Positions 1-6,608 are shown, counted from the first letter of the stretch. The stretch: 17,790 bases of DNA from an uncultured Prevotella sp. (GCA_900772835.1 CAAGSA010000013.1:1-17790), one strand, 5' to 3'. Notes: generated by a model from the sequence alone, not told the origin. Numbers and translations: made by a program.

Positions 1-191
1 ATAGCTATCTATGGCACTTATGAAGATGAATGACTTTTGTGACAGATGACAGATGTGACAGTTGATTTATATAATTATTAATATATATATAGTTATAAAT
101 TATAAATCAAATAGTTGTTTATCCTGCCCGCGCGCGCGTAGGGATATTTTAAGAAAACATGTGTCACCAAGTGTCATCTGTCACTGACTTT

Positions 192-215
192 TGCAGCTTA
201 TCTTATGCAAAGATA
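192..215 (-). repeat. 24-nt promoter-like repeat, copy 1
   Basis: This is identical over 24 nt to 265-288. It contains a dyad (TTATCTT at 198-204, AAGATAA at 210-216, 5-nt spacer). On the minus strand it carries TATCTTTG (208-215), a perfect match to the Bacteroidetes -7 box TAnnTTTG. A TTG lies 22 nt upstream (238-240), slightly too far for an ideal -33 box. Leftward transcription is inferred. Confidence 0.6.
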
Positions 216-264
216 ATGCAAACCGAGAGTAAAAAATCAAGCTTGCTTGAATGTTCTACCGAGG

Positions 265-311
265 TGCAGCTTATCTTATGCAAAGATAGTAATTTTTTTG
301 ACGAAAAACAA
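265..311 (-). promoter_or_regulatory. Leftward promoter inside the second 24-nt repeat
   Basis: On the minus strand TTG (309-311) is followed after 20 nt by TATCTTTG (281-288), which fits the Bacteroidetes vegetative promoter well. The -7 box lies inside the second copy of the 24-nt repeat (265-288), with the dyad TTATCT/AGATA(G) around it. It lies downstream of the UpxY-like gene, so it would start a new transcript leaving the window to the left. Confidence 0.5.
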
Positions 312-342
312 GCTTTTAACATTTAAAGAATAATGTTATAAG
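304..342 (-). terminator. Possible terminator after the UpxY-like gene
   Basis: TAACATT (317-323) pairs with AATGTTA (332-338). CTT (313-315) and AAG (340-342) extend the stem past one mismatch. On the minus strand a T-rich run (304-311) follows. The hairpin begins about 31 nt after the stop codon of the minus-strand gene at 373. The stem is AT-rich and weak. Confidence 0.35.
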
Positions 343-372
343 GTACTTTCTTGCGTGGACTGTGCCACTGGC

Positions 373-1059
373 TTATTCCGCTATCTCGAAGTCTTCCAGA
401 TGCACATTGCTGATGGCAACGGCATAGCCGCCGAAGTTCATCACAAGCTGGCGATTGCGCAATATGCGCACGACGTATCCTTCCTGACCACGCAGGACAC
501 CGGTGAGAACACGAAGCTTTACGTGGTCCTTGGCGAATTTCAGAAATGGCTCGCGCAGGAAGGTAACACGCTCGGGCTGCTCTTCCATAATCTTCATGAA
601 AGGGCGCATCAGAGTGTCTGATATCGTGGCAGGCTTGCCGGTGCAGCAGTCGTTCACCAGATAATATTGCGGGAAATTGTGCATCAGGAATAACTTCAGC
701 TGGTTTGTCTCGCCTTGCAGAAACACAAGTCCGCTAACGGTGGGCTTCTCCTCCTTCATCACGCCTTTTCCGCTTGGCTTCTGTCTGTACCGCATGGTGC
801 GATGGACAAAGCACCTGGGGCAGGAAACGGATTCATCCTTCAGCAAGGCAAGCTTCTTCTCGAAATTGCCGGCAGACATGTGGTGGATGAAGATGTATCC
901 CCAAGGGGCTTCCTGTGCTTCGCTTTTGGATGTTCCTCCCACTTCCGGAACCGACTCTCCGTCAGTCCCGACTATATGGATGCCCTTTGGTAAACGCTTG
1001 TTGTGGTACGTGTCGTTTACGCCGGCTGCAGAAGAAGGAAGCGAGCATACCTGCGTCAT
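373..1059 (-). CDS. UpxY/NusG-like transcription antitermination protein
   Basis: A specialised NusG paralogue that would bind RNA polymerase and promote read-through of a target operon; in Bacteroidales such proteins usually serve capsule or exopolysaccharide loci. Residues about 52-170 resemble an NGN domain, starting at WGYIFIHH and including the FVHRTMRYRQK stretch. A KOW segment follows at about 178-215 (VKLRVLTGVLRGQEGYVV). At 228 aa it is somewhat long because of about 50 N-terminal residues of no recognised fold, so a later start cannot be excluded. No TAnnTTTG box was found upstream. The usual position is first gene of a long operon. Here the gene is followed by a hairpin and then new promoters, so its target is unclear. 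The family call is strong; the target is unknown. Confidence 0.85.
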   Translation of the reverse strand: MTQVCSLPSSAAGVNDTYHNKRLPKGIHIVGTDGESVPEVGGTSKSEAQEAPWGYIFIHHMSAGNFEKKLALLKDESVSCPRCFVHRTMRYRQKPSGKGVMKEEKPTVSGLVFLQGETNQLKLFLMHNFPQYYLVNDCCTGKPATISDTLMRPFMKIMEEQPERVTFLREPFLKFAKDHVKLRVLTGVLRGQEGYVVRILRNRQLVMNFGGYAVAISNVHLEDFEIAE

Positions 1060-1068
1060 TTTCTTTTT

Positions 1069-1137
1069 CTACTTTATGTCATTGTCGGCTGTCACCGCCT
1101 GGGATGACTGTGCCTGTTTTATATTGACATTGTTCAT
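1069..1137 (-). CDS. 22-codon ORF just upstream of the UpxY-like gene (doubtful)
   Basis: An ATG at 1135-1137 on the minus strand opens 22 codons (beginning MNNVNIKQAQSSQAV) ending in TAG, 9 nt before the UpxY-like start. It could be a leader peptide or chance. No promoter or Shine-Dalgarno site supports it. It is listed only because it sits in the leader of an antiterminator gene. Confidence 0.15.
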   Translation of the reverse strand: MNNVNIKQAQSSQAVTADNDIK

Positions 1138-1257
1138 AAAACCATACTGTTGAAGTGTATGAAGTCCAGTGAAGAAGTTCAGATGTTTAACACGCCAAGC
1201 TGACTTGACCGCCTTGCATCATTACTGCTTTTTGTGGCTTTGGTTTCTATCAATTCC

Positions 1258-1284
1258 TGCTTATCTGCTAGTGTAAGATAAGCA
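1258..1284. repeat. 9-bp inverted repeat (hairpin)
   Basis: TGCTTATCT (1258-1266) and AGATAAGCA (1276-1284) are perfectly complementary with a 9-nt spacer. No T-run follows on either strand, so an operator or RNA leader element is more likely than a terminator. The core resembles the GCTTATCTTA part of the 24-nt repeat near the left edge. Confidence 0.35.
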
Positions 1285-1417
1285 AGCAGCTTGACTGTGT
1301 TGAAAACCAAGCAGTTTTGAGAGACTCAAGATGTCAGGTTTCCTAAACAATTGCATATAAAATCGCGGAAAATGAAAAAAATCCAAGTGAAAATGATAAT
1401 AAATACAAGAAAATCCG

Positions 1418-1633
1418 TACCTTTGCCATCAAATGCTTATCCTACACTAGGAGATATGCACATTTACCTAACTCCCTTTATACATTTCTTCAGCTGCTTT
1501 CATGTTGATTCGGAGGCTGTCTCCCTTTTCTTCCTCTTTGAAAATTACCCGGGGAAGGGAGGCAATGCGACAGTTCCGGATGCGCGCCTGACAGCAAAAA
1601 GGCTCCGTTTTATACTTAATTAATGCCTTTTTG
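1418..1633 (+). ncRNA. Candidate ~200-nt structured transcript upstream of ogt
   Basis: TACCTTTG (1418-1425) is a perfect -7 box with no clear -33 box. About 200 nt later CAAAAAGGC (1595-1603) pairs with GCCTTTTTG (1625-1633), a hairpin whose arm is a T-run, as in an intrinsic terminator. Between them three consecutive helices can form: CGGA 1511-1514 with 1575-1578, CTGT 1517-1520 with 1570-1573, and CTCCCTT 1521-1527 with 1555-1561. A frame beginning at ATG 1456 could give about 55 residues but resembles no family known to me. An orphan RNA or small mRNA is inferred. Confidence 0.3.
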
Positions 1634-1656
1634 TGCGATGGTTTACGTTTTTTTCA

Positions 1657-1664
1657 TACTTTTG
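1657..1664 (+). promoter_or_regulatory. -7 box of the ogt promoter
   Basis: TACTTTTG matches TAnnTTTG exactly and lies 42 nt before the first in-frame ATG of ogt. A TTTG at 1630-1633 is 23 nt upstream, a little farther than the usual 19-21, and overlaps the T-run of the preceding hairpin. Confidence 0.5.
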
Positions 1665-1705
1665 CATCTATAGAACCATATAAAAAAATACAATGACTAT
1701 GGAGA

Positions 1706-2260
1706 ATGGAAAAAAGAAGTGCACAGGAAACCGGTGCTGGTTGCTATATGGAAAAACTGAACATTCAATACTATAATTCACCTTGCGGAAAAATCGTGCT
1801 CGTATCCACGGGAGACAGGCTCTGTATGTGCGACTGGCACGGACATCCGTGTGCCGAACGCAACATGCGCCGGCTGCAACGTGTATTCAAAGCAGAATTC
1901 CATAAAGCAGCGTCAGACATTCTTGTGCATACAAAAGCGGAACTTGACGAATACTTCGGTGGCAGACGCCGGACATTCGACATTCCGCTTTTGACCGTTG
2001 GTACCGACTTCCAGAAAAACGTATGGCAGGCACTGCTTGAGATTCCCTATGGCGAGACACGCAGCTACATACAGATAGCCGAGCGTATCGGCAACCGGAA
2101 TGGAGTGAGAGCTGTGGCACAGGCTGTGGGAGCCAACGGCATAAGCATACTCATACCGTGTCACAGAGTAATTGGGGCAGACGGCACTCTCACGGGCTTT
2201 GCCGGAGGACTGGATGCCAAAAGGAAACTGCTTGAGACGGAAGGGATTGGTTTTAGATGA
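1706..2260 (+). CDS. ogt: Methylated-DNA--protein-cysteine S-methyltransferase
   Basis: A suicide repair protein that moves the alkyl group of O6-alkylguanine (and O4-alkylthymine) in DNA onto its own cysteine. The signature IPCHRVIG near residue 150 carries the acceptor Cys. The preceding NRNGVRAVAQAVGAN stretch is the DNA-binding helix with the arginine finger. There is no AdaA zinc domain or AraC domain, so this is the short Ogt form. Length is 184 aa from ATG 1706; a second start at 1748 (MEKLNIQYYNSPCGK) gives 170 aa and matches the usual family N terminus better. An out-of-frame ATG at 1693 opens a 27-codon frame overlapping the start. The gene is monocistronic and convergent with the nuclease gene at 2316. 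Confidence 0.95.
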   Translation: MEKRSAQETGAGCYMEKLNIQYYNSPCGKIVLVSTGDRLCMCDWHGHPCAERNMRRLQRVFKAEFHKAASDILVHTKAELDEYFGGRRRTFDIPLLTVGTDFQKNVWQALLEIPYGETRSYIQIAERIGNRNGVRAVAQAVGANGISILIPCHRVIGADGTLTGFAGGLDAKRKLLETEGIGFR

Positions 2261-2315
2261 GAGGCATTGAAAACCTACCATCCAGATTATCCGGTAAAAT
2301 GTAAAAGTATGCAAA

Positions 2316-3341
2316 TCACGACAACAATATCTTTACTTCCTTTTCTGTCTTGCCAATAACTTTAGCAACAGCCGCAACAGACATTCCATTTTCAACCATA
2401 GCCTTAGCCATTGATTTTATCTGGGCTGTCTTCTCTGAAAGCTGGGCACTTGTTTCTGAGAGTTGGGCACTTGTTTCTGAGAGTTGGGCAGCCTTCTCTG
2501 AGAGTTGGGCATTTGTTTCTGAGAGTTGGACAGTCTTCTCTGAGAGCTGGGCATTTGTCTCAGAGAGCAGTTCGTTCAGTTTCATCACCTGTGTGTCGCG
2601 TGCCTCTATTACGGAATAGAATTCATCCTCGTCGTTCATTTCCTGACGCACTTCAGCGTTCATCGTGGCAAGACTAAGCCGACGCAGGATATACATCATA
2701 TCGGGGTCGCTCTCGTATTCGTTCACGTCAAGGCATACTATCTGCTGGTTGCGCGCATCGCGCTGCGACTGGTCGAACACGCTCAACACCTTGTCCAAAC
2801 GGTTGTTTATCTTGCCGTGCAGCAACGGAATCTGAACAATTATGCTATCGTGTATCAAACTATTGATGAAGGGATCCTTCATCCCGTTTTCAACCTCTTT
2901 ACCGTCGTAGTCGAAGGCGTTGTGCGTCACGTATACAACATCCTTGTTGATATTGCCTACACGATGTCCCAACAAATACACGGCAATCATCGGCACGGCA
3001 TATCCATTGAGTTCGCCTTCCTTCACCATATTTTCCTCTGCATTATACTGTGCTGCCAGATAGCGACGGAAGCGCAGTGTCTCCGTGTCGAGCCACGTTT
3101 TCTGCAACTCTATCAGTATCAACTGCACAGAGCCGTCATCTTGCTTCACCTTTGCGGCGAAGTCTATGCGGAACATCGAAATCTTATCACGCGTCACATT
3201 CGGATGCTCATGGCGACGCATCTCCACACTCACCACCTCTTTCTTTAACAGTGCGGAGAGCACAGTCTTGGCTATGCGTTCATCTTCCATCAAGAACTTG
3301 AACACGGAGTCGTATATAGGGTTTGCTACAGAATATATCAT
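2316..3341 (-). CDS. Rpn-family PD-(D/E)XK nuclease / putative transposase with heptad coiled coil
   Basis: The N-terminal 230 residues match the Rpn/PDDEXK_2 family, common in Bacteroidales and related to recombination-promoting nucleases. It opens with NPIYDSVFKFLMEDE. Likely active-site residues are D60 (FRID) and E78-x-Q80 (IELQK). Residues about 259-307 are seven-residue repeats (AQLSETN/AQLSEKT) forming a coiled coil, encoded by near-identical 21-bp tandem repeats. The last about 30 residues (MAKAMVENGMSVAAVAKVIG) resemble a small helix-turn-helix that could bind DNA. Family members increase RecA-independent recombination or cut DNA; whether this copy does so is unknown. It is monocistronic, with a good promoter just upstream, and no terminal inverted repeats were seen, so it is not obviously part of an IS. 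Confidence 0.9.
   Translation of the reverse strand: MIYSVANPIYDSVFKFLMEDERIAKTVLSALLKKEVVSVEMRRHEHPNVTRDKISMFRIDFAAKVKQDDGSVQLILIELQKTWLDTETLRFRRYLAAQYNAEENMVKEGELNGYAVPMIAVYLLGHRVGNINKDVVYVTHNAFDYDGKEVENGMKDPFINSLIHDSIIVQIPLLHGKINNRLDKVLSVFDQSQRDARNQQIVCLDVNEYESDPDMMYILRRLSLATMNAEVRQEMNDEDEFYSVIEARDTQVMKLNELLSETNAQLSEKTVQLSETNAQLSEKAAQLSETSAQLSETSAQLSEKTAQIKSMAKAMVENGMSVAAVAKVIGKTEKEVKILLS
2434..2559 (-). repeat. Six tandem 21-bp repeats coding coiled-coil heptads
   Basis: Units start at 2434, 2455, 2476, 2497, 2518 and 2539, with degenerate partial units on either side (2421-2433 and 2560-2574). Each 21-bp unit encodes one seven-residue heptad of the Rpn-family protein. Units differ at few positions (gagagttgggca is nearly constant), and changes of copy number keep the frame. 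Confidence 0.9.
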
Positions 3342-3365
3342 AATCGCTCGTTTTTAAATTTGTCG

Positions 3366-3397
3366 CTAAGATAAAACAATTATTCGGAACTCACAAA
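3366..3397 (-). promoter_or_regulatory. Promoter of the Rpn-family gene
   Basis: On the minus strand TTTG (3394-3397) is followed after 20 nt by TATCTTAG (3366-3373), one mismatch from TAnnTTTG. It lies 25 nt upstream of the ATG at 3341, giving a short leader. Confidence 0.6.
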
Positions 3398-3441
3398 TCT
3401 TTCAATGCAGAATACACTATTCCACTACTCCACCTCATATA

Positions 3442-3521
3442 AAAAGCCCAAAAGGTGGGATTTCAATCACGGAATCCCACCTTATCACGTTATAATCCAA
3501 AAATTCGCCTTGTGGGCTTTT
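3442..3521 (-). terminator. Nested hairpin terminator after the TerC-family gene
   Basis: AAAAGCCCA (3442-3450) pairs with TGGGCTTTT (3513-3521). Inside is a perfect 11-bp hairpin (3452-3462 with 3473-3483, 10-nt loop). On the minus strand the structure ends in GGGCTTTTT, a plausible intrinsic terminator 16 nt after the TerC-family stop. It may also block read-through from the opposite side. Confidence 0.6.
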
Positions 3522-3536
3522 CCCCATGTATGGGTA

Positions 3537-4574
3537 TCAGCCGTTCTTCCTCTTCACCACAAGCGAGGCTCCTATGCTTACTACAAGCACGGCAACAATG
3601 AAGACGAGCGACGATACGGCATCTATCTCCACGAACTCATGAACGAGCATCTTTACGCCGATGAACACCAGCAGAACGCATACACCGAGCTTCAGATAGC
3701 GGAACCTGTCGGCTATGGCAGCCAGAAGGAAGAACATGGCACGCAGACCGAGGATGGCGAAGATGTTGGAAAAGAACACCACGTAGGGGTCGAGCGACAC
3801 GGAGAACACCGCCGGAATACTGTCGAAGGCGAAGATGAGGTCGCTGAACTCGATGACGAGCACCGTGACGAAAAGCGGTGTGAACAGCAACCGCCCGGCA
3901 CGACGCACGAAGAACTTGTCGCCCTCAAACTGCGTGTGTATCCGACCCGTCTTTGCCAGCACACGCACGAGCGGATGCTTCTCCACGTCCATCTCCTCCT
4001 TCTTGTTGCGGTTGAGATACATCTTCACGCCGCTGTATACGAGCACCGCGCCGAACACAAGCAGTATCCAGTCGAAGCGGCTGATTATCGCCGCACCAAG
4101 GAAGATGAACACGAAGCGCAGCACTATTGCCCCGAGGATTCCCCAGTTCAGCACATGCTGGTATTCGTTCTTCCCCACTCCGAACGAAGTGAATATCATC
4201 ATCATCACGAAGAGGTTGTCCACCGACAGCGTCTTCTCTATAAGATAGCCCGAGATATACGACACGGTCATATAATGGCGGTACTGCTGAAGGCTCGCCT
4301 CGAAATCATCCGGGTCAAGCCTCAGGTGCGCCGCATAGCGCGAAGCCACGGTCTGAAGGTCGCCGAAATTCTCTATCCCGTGCACCATGTCGCCGTGGAA
4401 CCACAGGAAGACGGAGAAGAGCAGCGCAAGACCTATCCACACTGCCGTCCATATTCCAGCCTCCTTTATCGACACCTCGTGTGCCTTGCGGTCGATTACG
4501 AACATATCAAGCAGGAGTATCGCGGCAATGAACACCACGAACCCGCCCAAAAACAACATTTCTGACAATTCCAT
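3537..4574 (-). CDS. TerC/Alx-family integral membrane protein
   Basis: An inner-membrane protein of the TerC/Alx family (345 aa); characterised members export manganese or help load metal onto exported proteins. About nine hydrophobic segments are visible (near residues 7-27, 39-59, 103-130, 143-165, 167-187, 230-253, 263-287, 293-311 and 318-340). The family's acidic motifs are present: LDMFVIDRKAH at 22-32, EKTLSVDNLF at 113-122 and EFSDLIFAFDSIPA at 242-255. A hydrophilic stretch at 60-100 lies between the second and third segments. The gene stands alone, with its own -7 box and terminator. No tellurite-resistance (ter) neighbours are present, so a metal-homeostasis role is more likely than tellurite resistance. 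The exact substrate is not visible. Confidence 0.9.
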   Translation of the reverse strand: MELSEMLFLGGFVVFIAAILLLDMFVIDRKAHEVSIKEAGIWTAVWIGLALLFSVFLWFHGDMVHGIENFGDLQTVASRYAAHLRLDPDDFEASLQQYRHYMTVSYISGYLIEKTLSVDNLFVMMMIFTSFGVGKNEYQHVLNWGILGAIVLRFVFIFLGAAIISRFDWILLVFGAVLVYSGVKMYLNRNKKEEMDVEKHPLVRVLAKTGRIHTQFEGDKFFVRRAGRLLFTPLFVTVLVIEFSDLIFAFDSIPAVFSVSLDPYVVFFSNIFAILGLRAMFFLLAAIADRFRYLKLGVCVLLVFIGVKMLVHEFVEIDAVSSLVFIVAVLVVSIGASLVVKRKNG

Positions 4575-4604
4575 TTTCTTTTTTTCTATTTATCGTTATG
4601 GATG

Positions 4605-4612
4605 CAAAATTA
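4605..4612 (-). promoter_or_regulatory. -7 box of the TerC-family gene
   Basis: On the minus strand TAATTTTG matches TAnnTTTG exactly, 30 nt upstream of the ATG at 4574. TTTG candidates upstream have poor spacing (14 or 25 nt). No yybP-ykoY-type manganese riboswitch could be recognised in the short leader. Confidence 0.45.
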
Positions 4613-4741
4613 CATATCATCTGTTACAAAACTATTACAAAGAACTGTTTTTATGAGTTTTTTAGATGTTTTTTATGCGCAATATAGAAATCCCCACCGT
4701 TTTTTAGGGATATTCCCACCCTATATGACAAGGGTTTTCAT

Positions 4742-4749
4742 TACCTTTG
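4742..4749 (+). promoter_or_regulatory. -7 box of the outer-membrane protein gene
   Basis: TACCTTTG matches TAnnTTTG exactly, 36 nt before the ATG at 4786. Its TTG (4747-4749) could be mistaken for an alternative start codon of the same frame. Because it lies in the promoter, translation from there is unlikely. Confidence 0.55.
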
Positions 4750-4785
4750 CCGACAGAAAAAACAAAAGAAGAAAGGGAAACCATT

Positions 4786-5481
4786 ATGAAGAAGTCTATC
4801 TTTATCACACTGGCTGCACTCATGCTGACCGGTTCTGCCGCACAGGCACAGGCATACACAAACAGCCGCTACTACAACTCGCACACGCACCGTCTGGAAT
4901 ACTCCAACAGCCGAAGGGGCAATATGTATGAAAGCGGAAACAACTACTACGGACTACGCATCGGTCCGTCGTTCTCTACCGTGAACTCCGACGACCCTAC
5001 CCTCGACGGCGGAAACTCGCAGACGGGGCTCAACATAGGAGCCGTGGCAGGCATCGCACTGACCGACCAGGCGCCACTCTTCCTCGAAACAGGACTCTAC
5101 TATACGGAGAAAGGCGGAAAGAAGAAACTGAGCGACGGAAAGAAGATGACCTACGACCTGAACTATCTCGAAGTGCCAATCACGGTGAAATACGCATACG
5201 CCATTGATGACCACTTCTCCGTGCAGCCCTTTGCCGGCGGCTATCTCGCCTGCGGCGTGGGCGGAAAGATAAAGAACTACGGACTGCGCGAATCTGACAG
5301 TTCCTTCTCCAGCGACCGCTTCAAGCGTTTCGACGGCGGACTGCGCATAGGCTGCGGCGCGGCGTTCGACATGTTCTACTTCGACGTGACCTACGACATC
5401 GGCCTTGCCAACATCTGCCACGACGAGTTCGACACATCGCACAACGGATGTCTGACGCTCAACTTCGGAGTGAACTTCTGA
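4786..5481 (+). CDS. Outer-membrane beta-barrel protein (porin-like)
   Basis: A 231-aa secreted protein of the small Bacteroidetes outer-membrane barrel group (OMP_b-brl_2-like). It starts with a clear signal peptide, MKKSIFITLAALMLTGSAAQAQA, with cleavage probably after AQA. Alternating strands with aromatic ends follow: YYGLRIGPSFSTV, GLNIGAVAGIAL, LFLETGLYYTEKG, YLEVPITVKYAY and FSVQPFAGGYLACGVGG, and the protein ends in the typical barrel terminus LTLNFGVNF. The start at 4786 is chosen because the frame's upstream TTG lies inside the -7 box. It is a single gene, bounded downstream by a strong shared hairpin. Substrate and role are unknown; it may be structural or a narrow channel. Confidence 0.85.
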   Translation: MKKSIFITLAALMLTGSAAQAQAYTNSRYYNSHTHRLEYSNSRRGNMYESGNNYYGLRIGPSFSTVNSDDPTLDGGNSQTGLNIGAVAGIALTDQAPLFLETGLYYTEKGGKKKLSDGKKMTYDLNYLEVPITVKYAYAIDDHFSVQPFAGGYLACGVGGKIKNYGLRESDSSFSSDRFKRFDGGLRIGCGAAFDMFYFDVTYDIGLANICHDEFDTSHNGCLTLNFGVNF

Positions 5482-5507
5482 CAGCCAGCGCCCATCTGTA
5501 AAACAAA

Positions 5508-5550
5508 CAAGACCGGGATGAAAGCCTGACAATGCTTCATCCCGGTCTTG
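5508..5550. terminator. Shared terminator between convergent genes
   Basis: A perfect 15-bp GC-containing stem (5508-5522 with 5536-5550, 13-nt loop) lies 27 nt after the outer-membrane protein gene. On the minus strand it is followed by TTTGTTTTAC, so it fits best as the end of the leftward dehydrogenase operon while also stopping rightward transcripts. Confidence 0.75.
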
Positions 5551-5568
5551 CCGTATATCCTCTATATA

Positions 5569-5606
5569 TTCAGAACTCCACGATTTTATGTTCAGAACTC
5601 CACGAT
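5569..5606. repeat. 22-bp tandem duplication at the 3' end of the dehydrogenase gene
   Basis: TTCAGAACTCCACGAT occurs at 5569-5584 and 5591-5606, a period of 22 bp. The right copy encodes the last codons and stop of the dehydrogenase (IVEF, TGA). The left copy lies just after the stop, so the gene end was duplicated without changing the protein. Confidence 0.8.
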
Positions 5607-6608
5607 GATACGGAACACCTTGCCCGGATTCTCGCTCCATTCCTTCATGGCAGCCTCAGCCTCCTCGGGCTTCACCACCTTGGTGATGAAGGGCTTGATG
5701 TCGTATTTGCCCGACTTGACGCAGTTTATCACCGCACGGAAATCCTCCGGCGTGGCGTTGCGCGAGCCGCGTATGTCGAGTTCCTTCTGCACGAAGAGCT
5801 TCGTCTGGAAGGCAATCTCGCTCTTGGCATAGCCGATGCACACCACACGCCCCGTGAAGCCTACCTCGTTCACAGCCGTAACGTATGTCACGGGACTGCC
5901 CACGGCCTCAATCACCACGTCAAGCCCATAGCCGCCGGTTATCTCCAGCACGCGCTTGTGCACGTCGTCGGTCATGGAATTGATGGTATAAACCGCGCCC
6001 ACCTTGCGCGCAAGCGCCAGCTTCTCGTCGTCGATGTCGCAAGCCACCACCGTTGCACCACGGCGCGAGGCACGTATCACGGCGCCCAGTCCTACCATTC
6101 CGCAACCTATCACCATCACGATATCGTTGTCCGTCACCTGCGCCCTCGACACAGCGTGGAAGCCCACGCTCATAGGCTCTATCAGCGCACACTCGTCCAC
6201 GGGGATGCCCTCCGTGGGTATAACCTTGCTCCAGGGCATAACGGCATACTCGCACATCACTCCCTGGCGCTGCACGCCGAGCGTCTCGTTGTCCTTGCAG
6301 GCATTGTATCTGCCGTTGCGGCATGAGGAGCAGTGTCCGCAGTTGGTGTAGGGAGTAAGCGTGACGGTCATTCCAGCCACAAGATTATCCGGAACGCCCT
6401 CGCCCACTTCCTCGATTACGCCACCCACTTCGTGGCCCGGCACCACCGGGAGTGTGGCCATAGGGTTGCGTCCGAGATACGTGTTGAGGTCGGAACCGCA
6501 GAATCCCACATACTTTATCTTTACCAACACCTCGCCGGCACCTGGCACCGGCTTTTCAATTTCGGCAACCCTCATCTCGCCCGGGGCTGCAATCTGTACT
6601 GCTTTCAT
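5592..6608 (-). CDS. Zinc-dependent alcohol dehydrogenase, probable L-galactonate 5-dehydrogenase
   Basis: A medium-chain dehydrogenase (338 aa). Catalytic zinc ligands are C37 (GFCGSD), H59-E60 (PGHE) and probably E144. Structural zinc is held by C90, C93, C96 and C104. The nucleotide fold is at 167-174 (GCGMVGLG) with D191, which suggests NAD. The stretch GSRNATPEDF (281-290) and the general layout recall LgoD/YjjN, L-galactonate oxidoreductase, and the L-galactonate dehydrogenase of Bacteroides vulgatus; this recollection was not checked by alignment. As third gene of the operon it would oxidise L-galactonate to D-tagaturonate. Sorbitol or threonine dehydrogenase activity are alternatives. 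It is separated by 82 nt from the lactonase gene and ends at a strong hairpin. Confidence 0.85.
   Translation of the reverse strand: MKAVQIAAPGEMRVAEIEKPVPGAGEVLVKIKYVGFCGSDLNTYLGRNPMATLPVVPGHEVGGVIEEVGEGVPDNLVAGMTVTLTPYTNCGHCSSCRNGRYNACKDNETLGVQRQGVMCEYAVMPWSKVIPTEGIPVDECALIEPMSVGFHAVSRAQVTDNDIVMVIGCGMVGLGAVIRASRRGATVVACDIDDEKLALARKVGAVYTINSMTDDVHKRVLEITGGYGLDVVIEAVGSPVTYVTAVNEVGFTGRVVCIGYAKSEIAFQTKLFVQKELDIRGSRNATPEDFRAVINCVKSGKYDIKPFITKVVKPEEAEAAMKEWSENPGKVFRIIVEF

Larger units (their letters stand above)
1..372. other. Non-coding left edge with AT-rich core, CG tract and repeats
   Basis: No convincing gene is seen here. A 13-nt inverted repeat (GTGACAGATGACA at 39-51 and its complement at 172-184) flanks an AT-rich core (about 64-115) and an uninterrupted CG alternation at 129-138. 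Two copies of a 24-nt promoter-like repeat (192-215 and 265-288) and a hairpin (313-342) follow. Signals on the minus strand point leftward, so an unseen gene probably lies beyond the window edge. Confidence 0.6.

Noticed and set aside
192..288. CRISPR-like repeat pair near the left edge
   Set aside because: Only two copies 73 nt apart, each containing a promoter box; no further repeats, spacers of constant size or cas genes.
2316..3341. Rpn-family gene as an active IS transposase
   Set aside because: No terminal inverted repeats or target duplication flank the gene and it has its own normal promoter.
3405..3536. Inverted repeats as ends of a small mobile element
   Set aside because: The nested arms end in T-runs and lie right after a gene end, so a terminator explains them; no target-site duplication was seen.
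3405..4565. A 386-codon plus-strand frame
   Set aside because: Antisense to the TerC-family gene; composition (very high His, Glu, Arg) and lack of any fold mark it as a shadow.
4747..4785. TTG-initiated 13-residue extension of the outer-membrane protein
   Set aside because: The TTG is part of the -7 box TACCTTTG, and the extension would precede a perfect signal peptide starting at ATG 4786.
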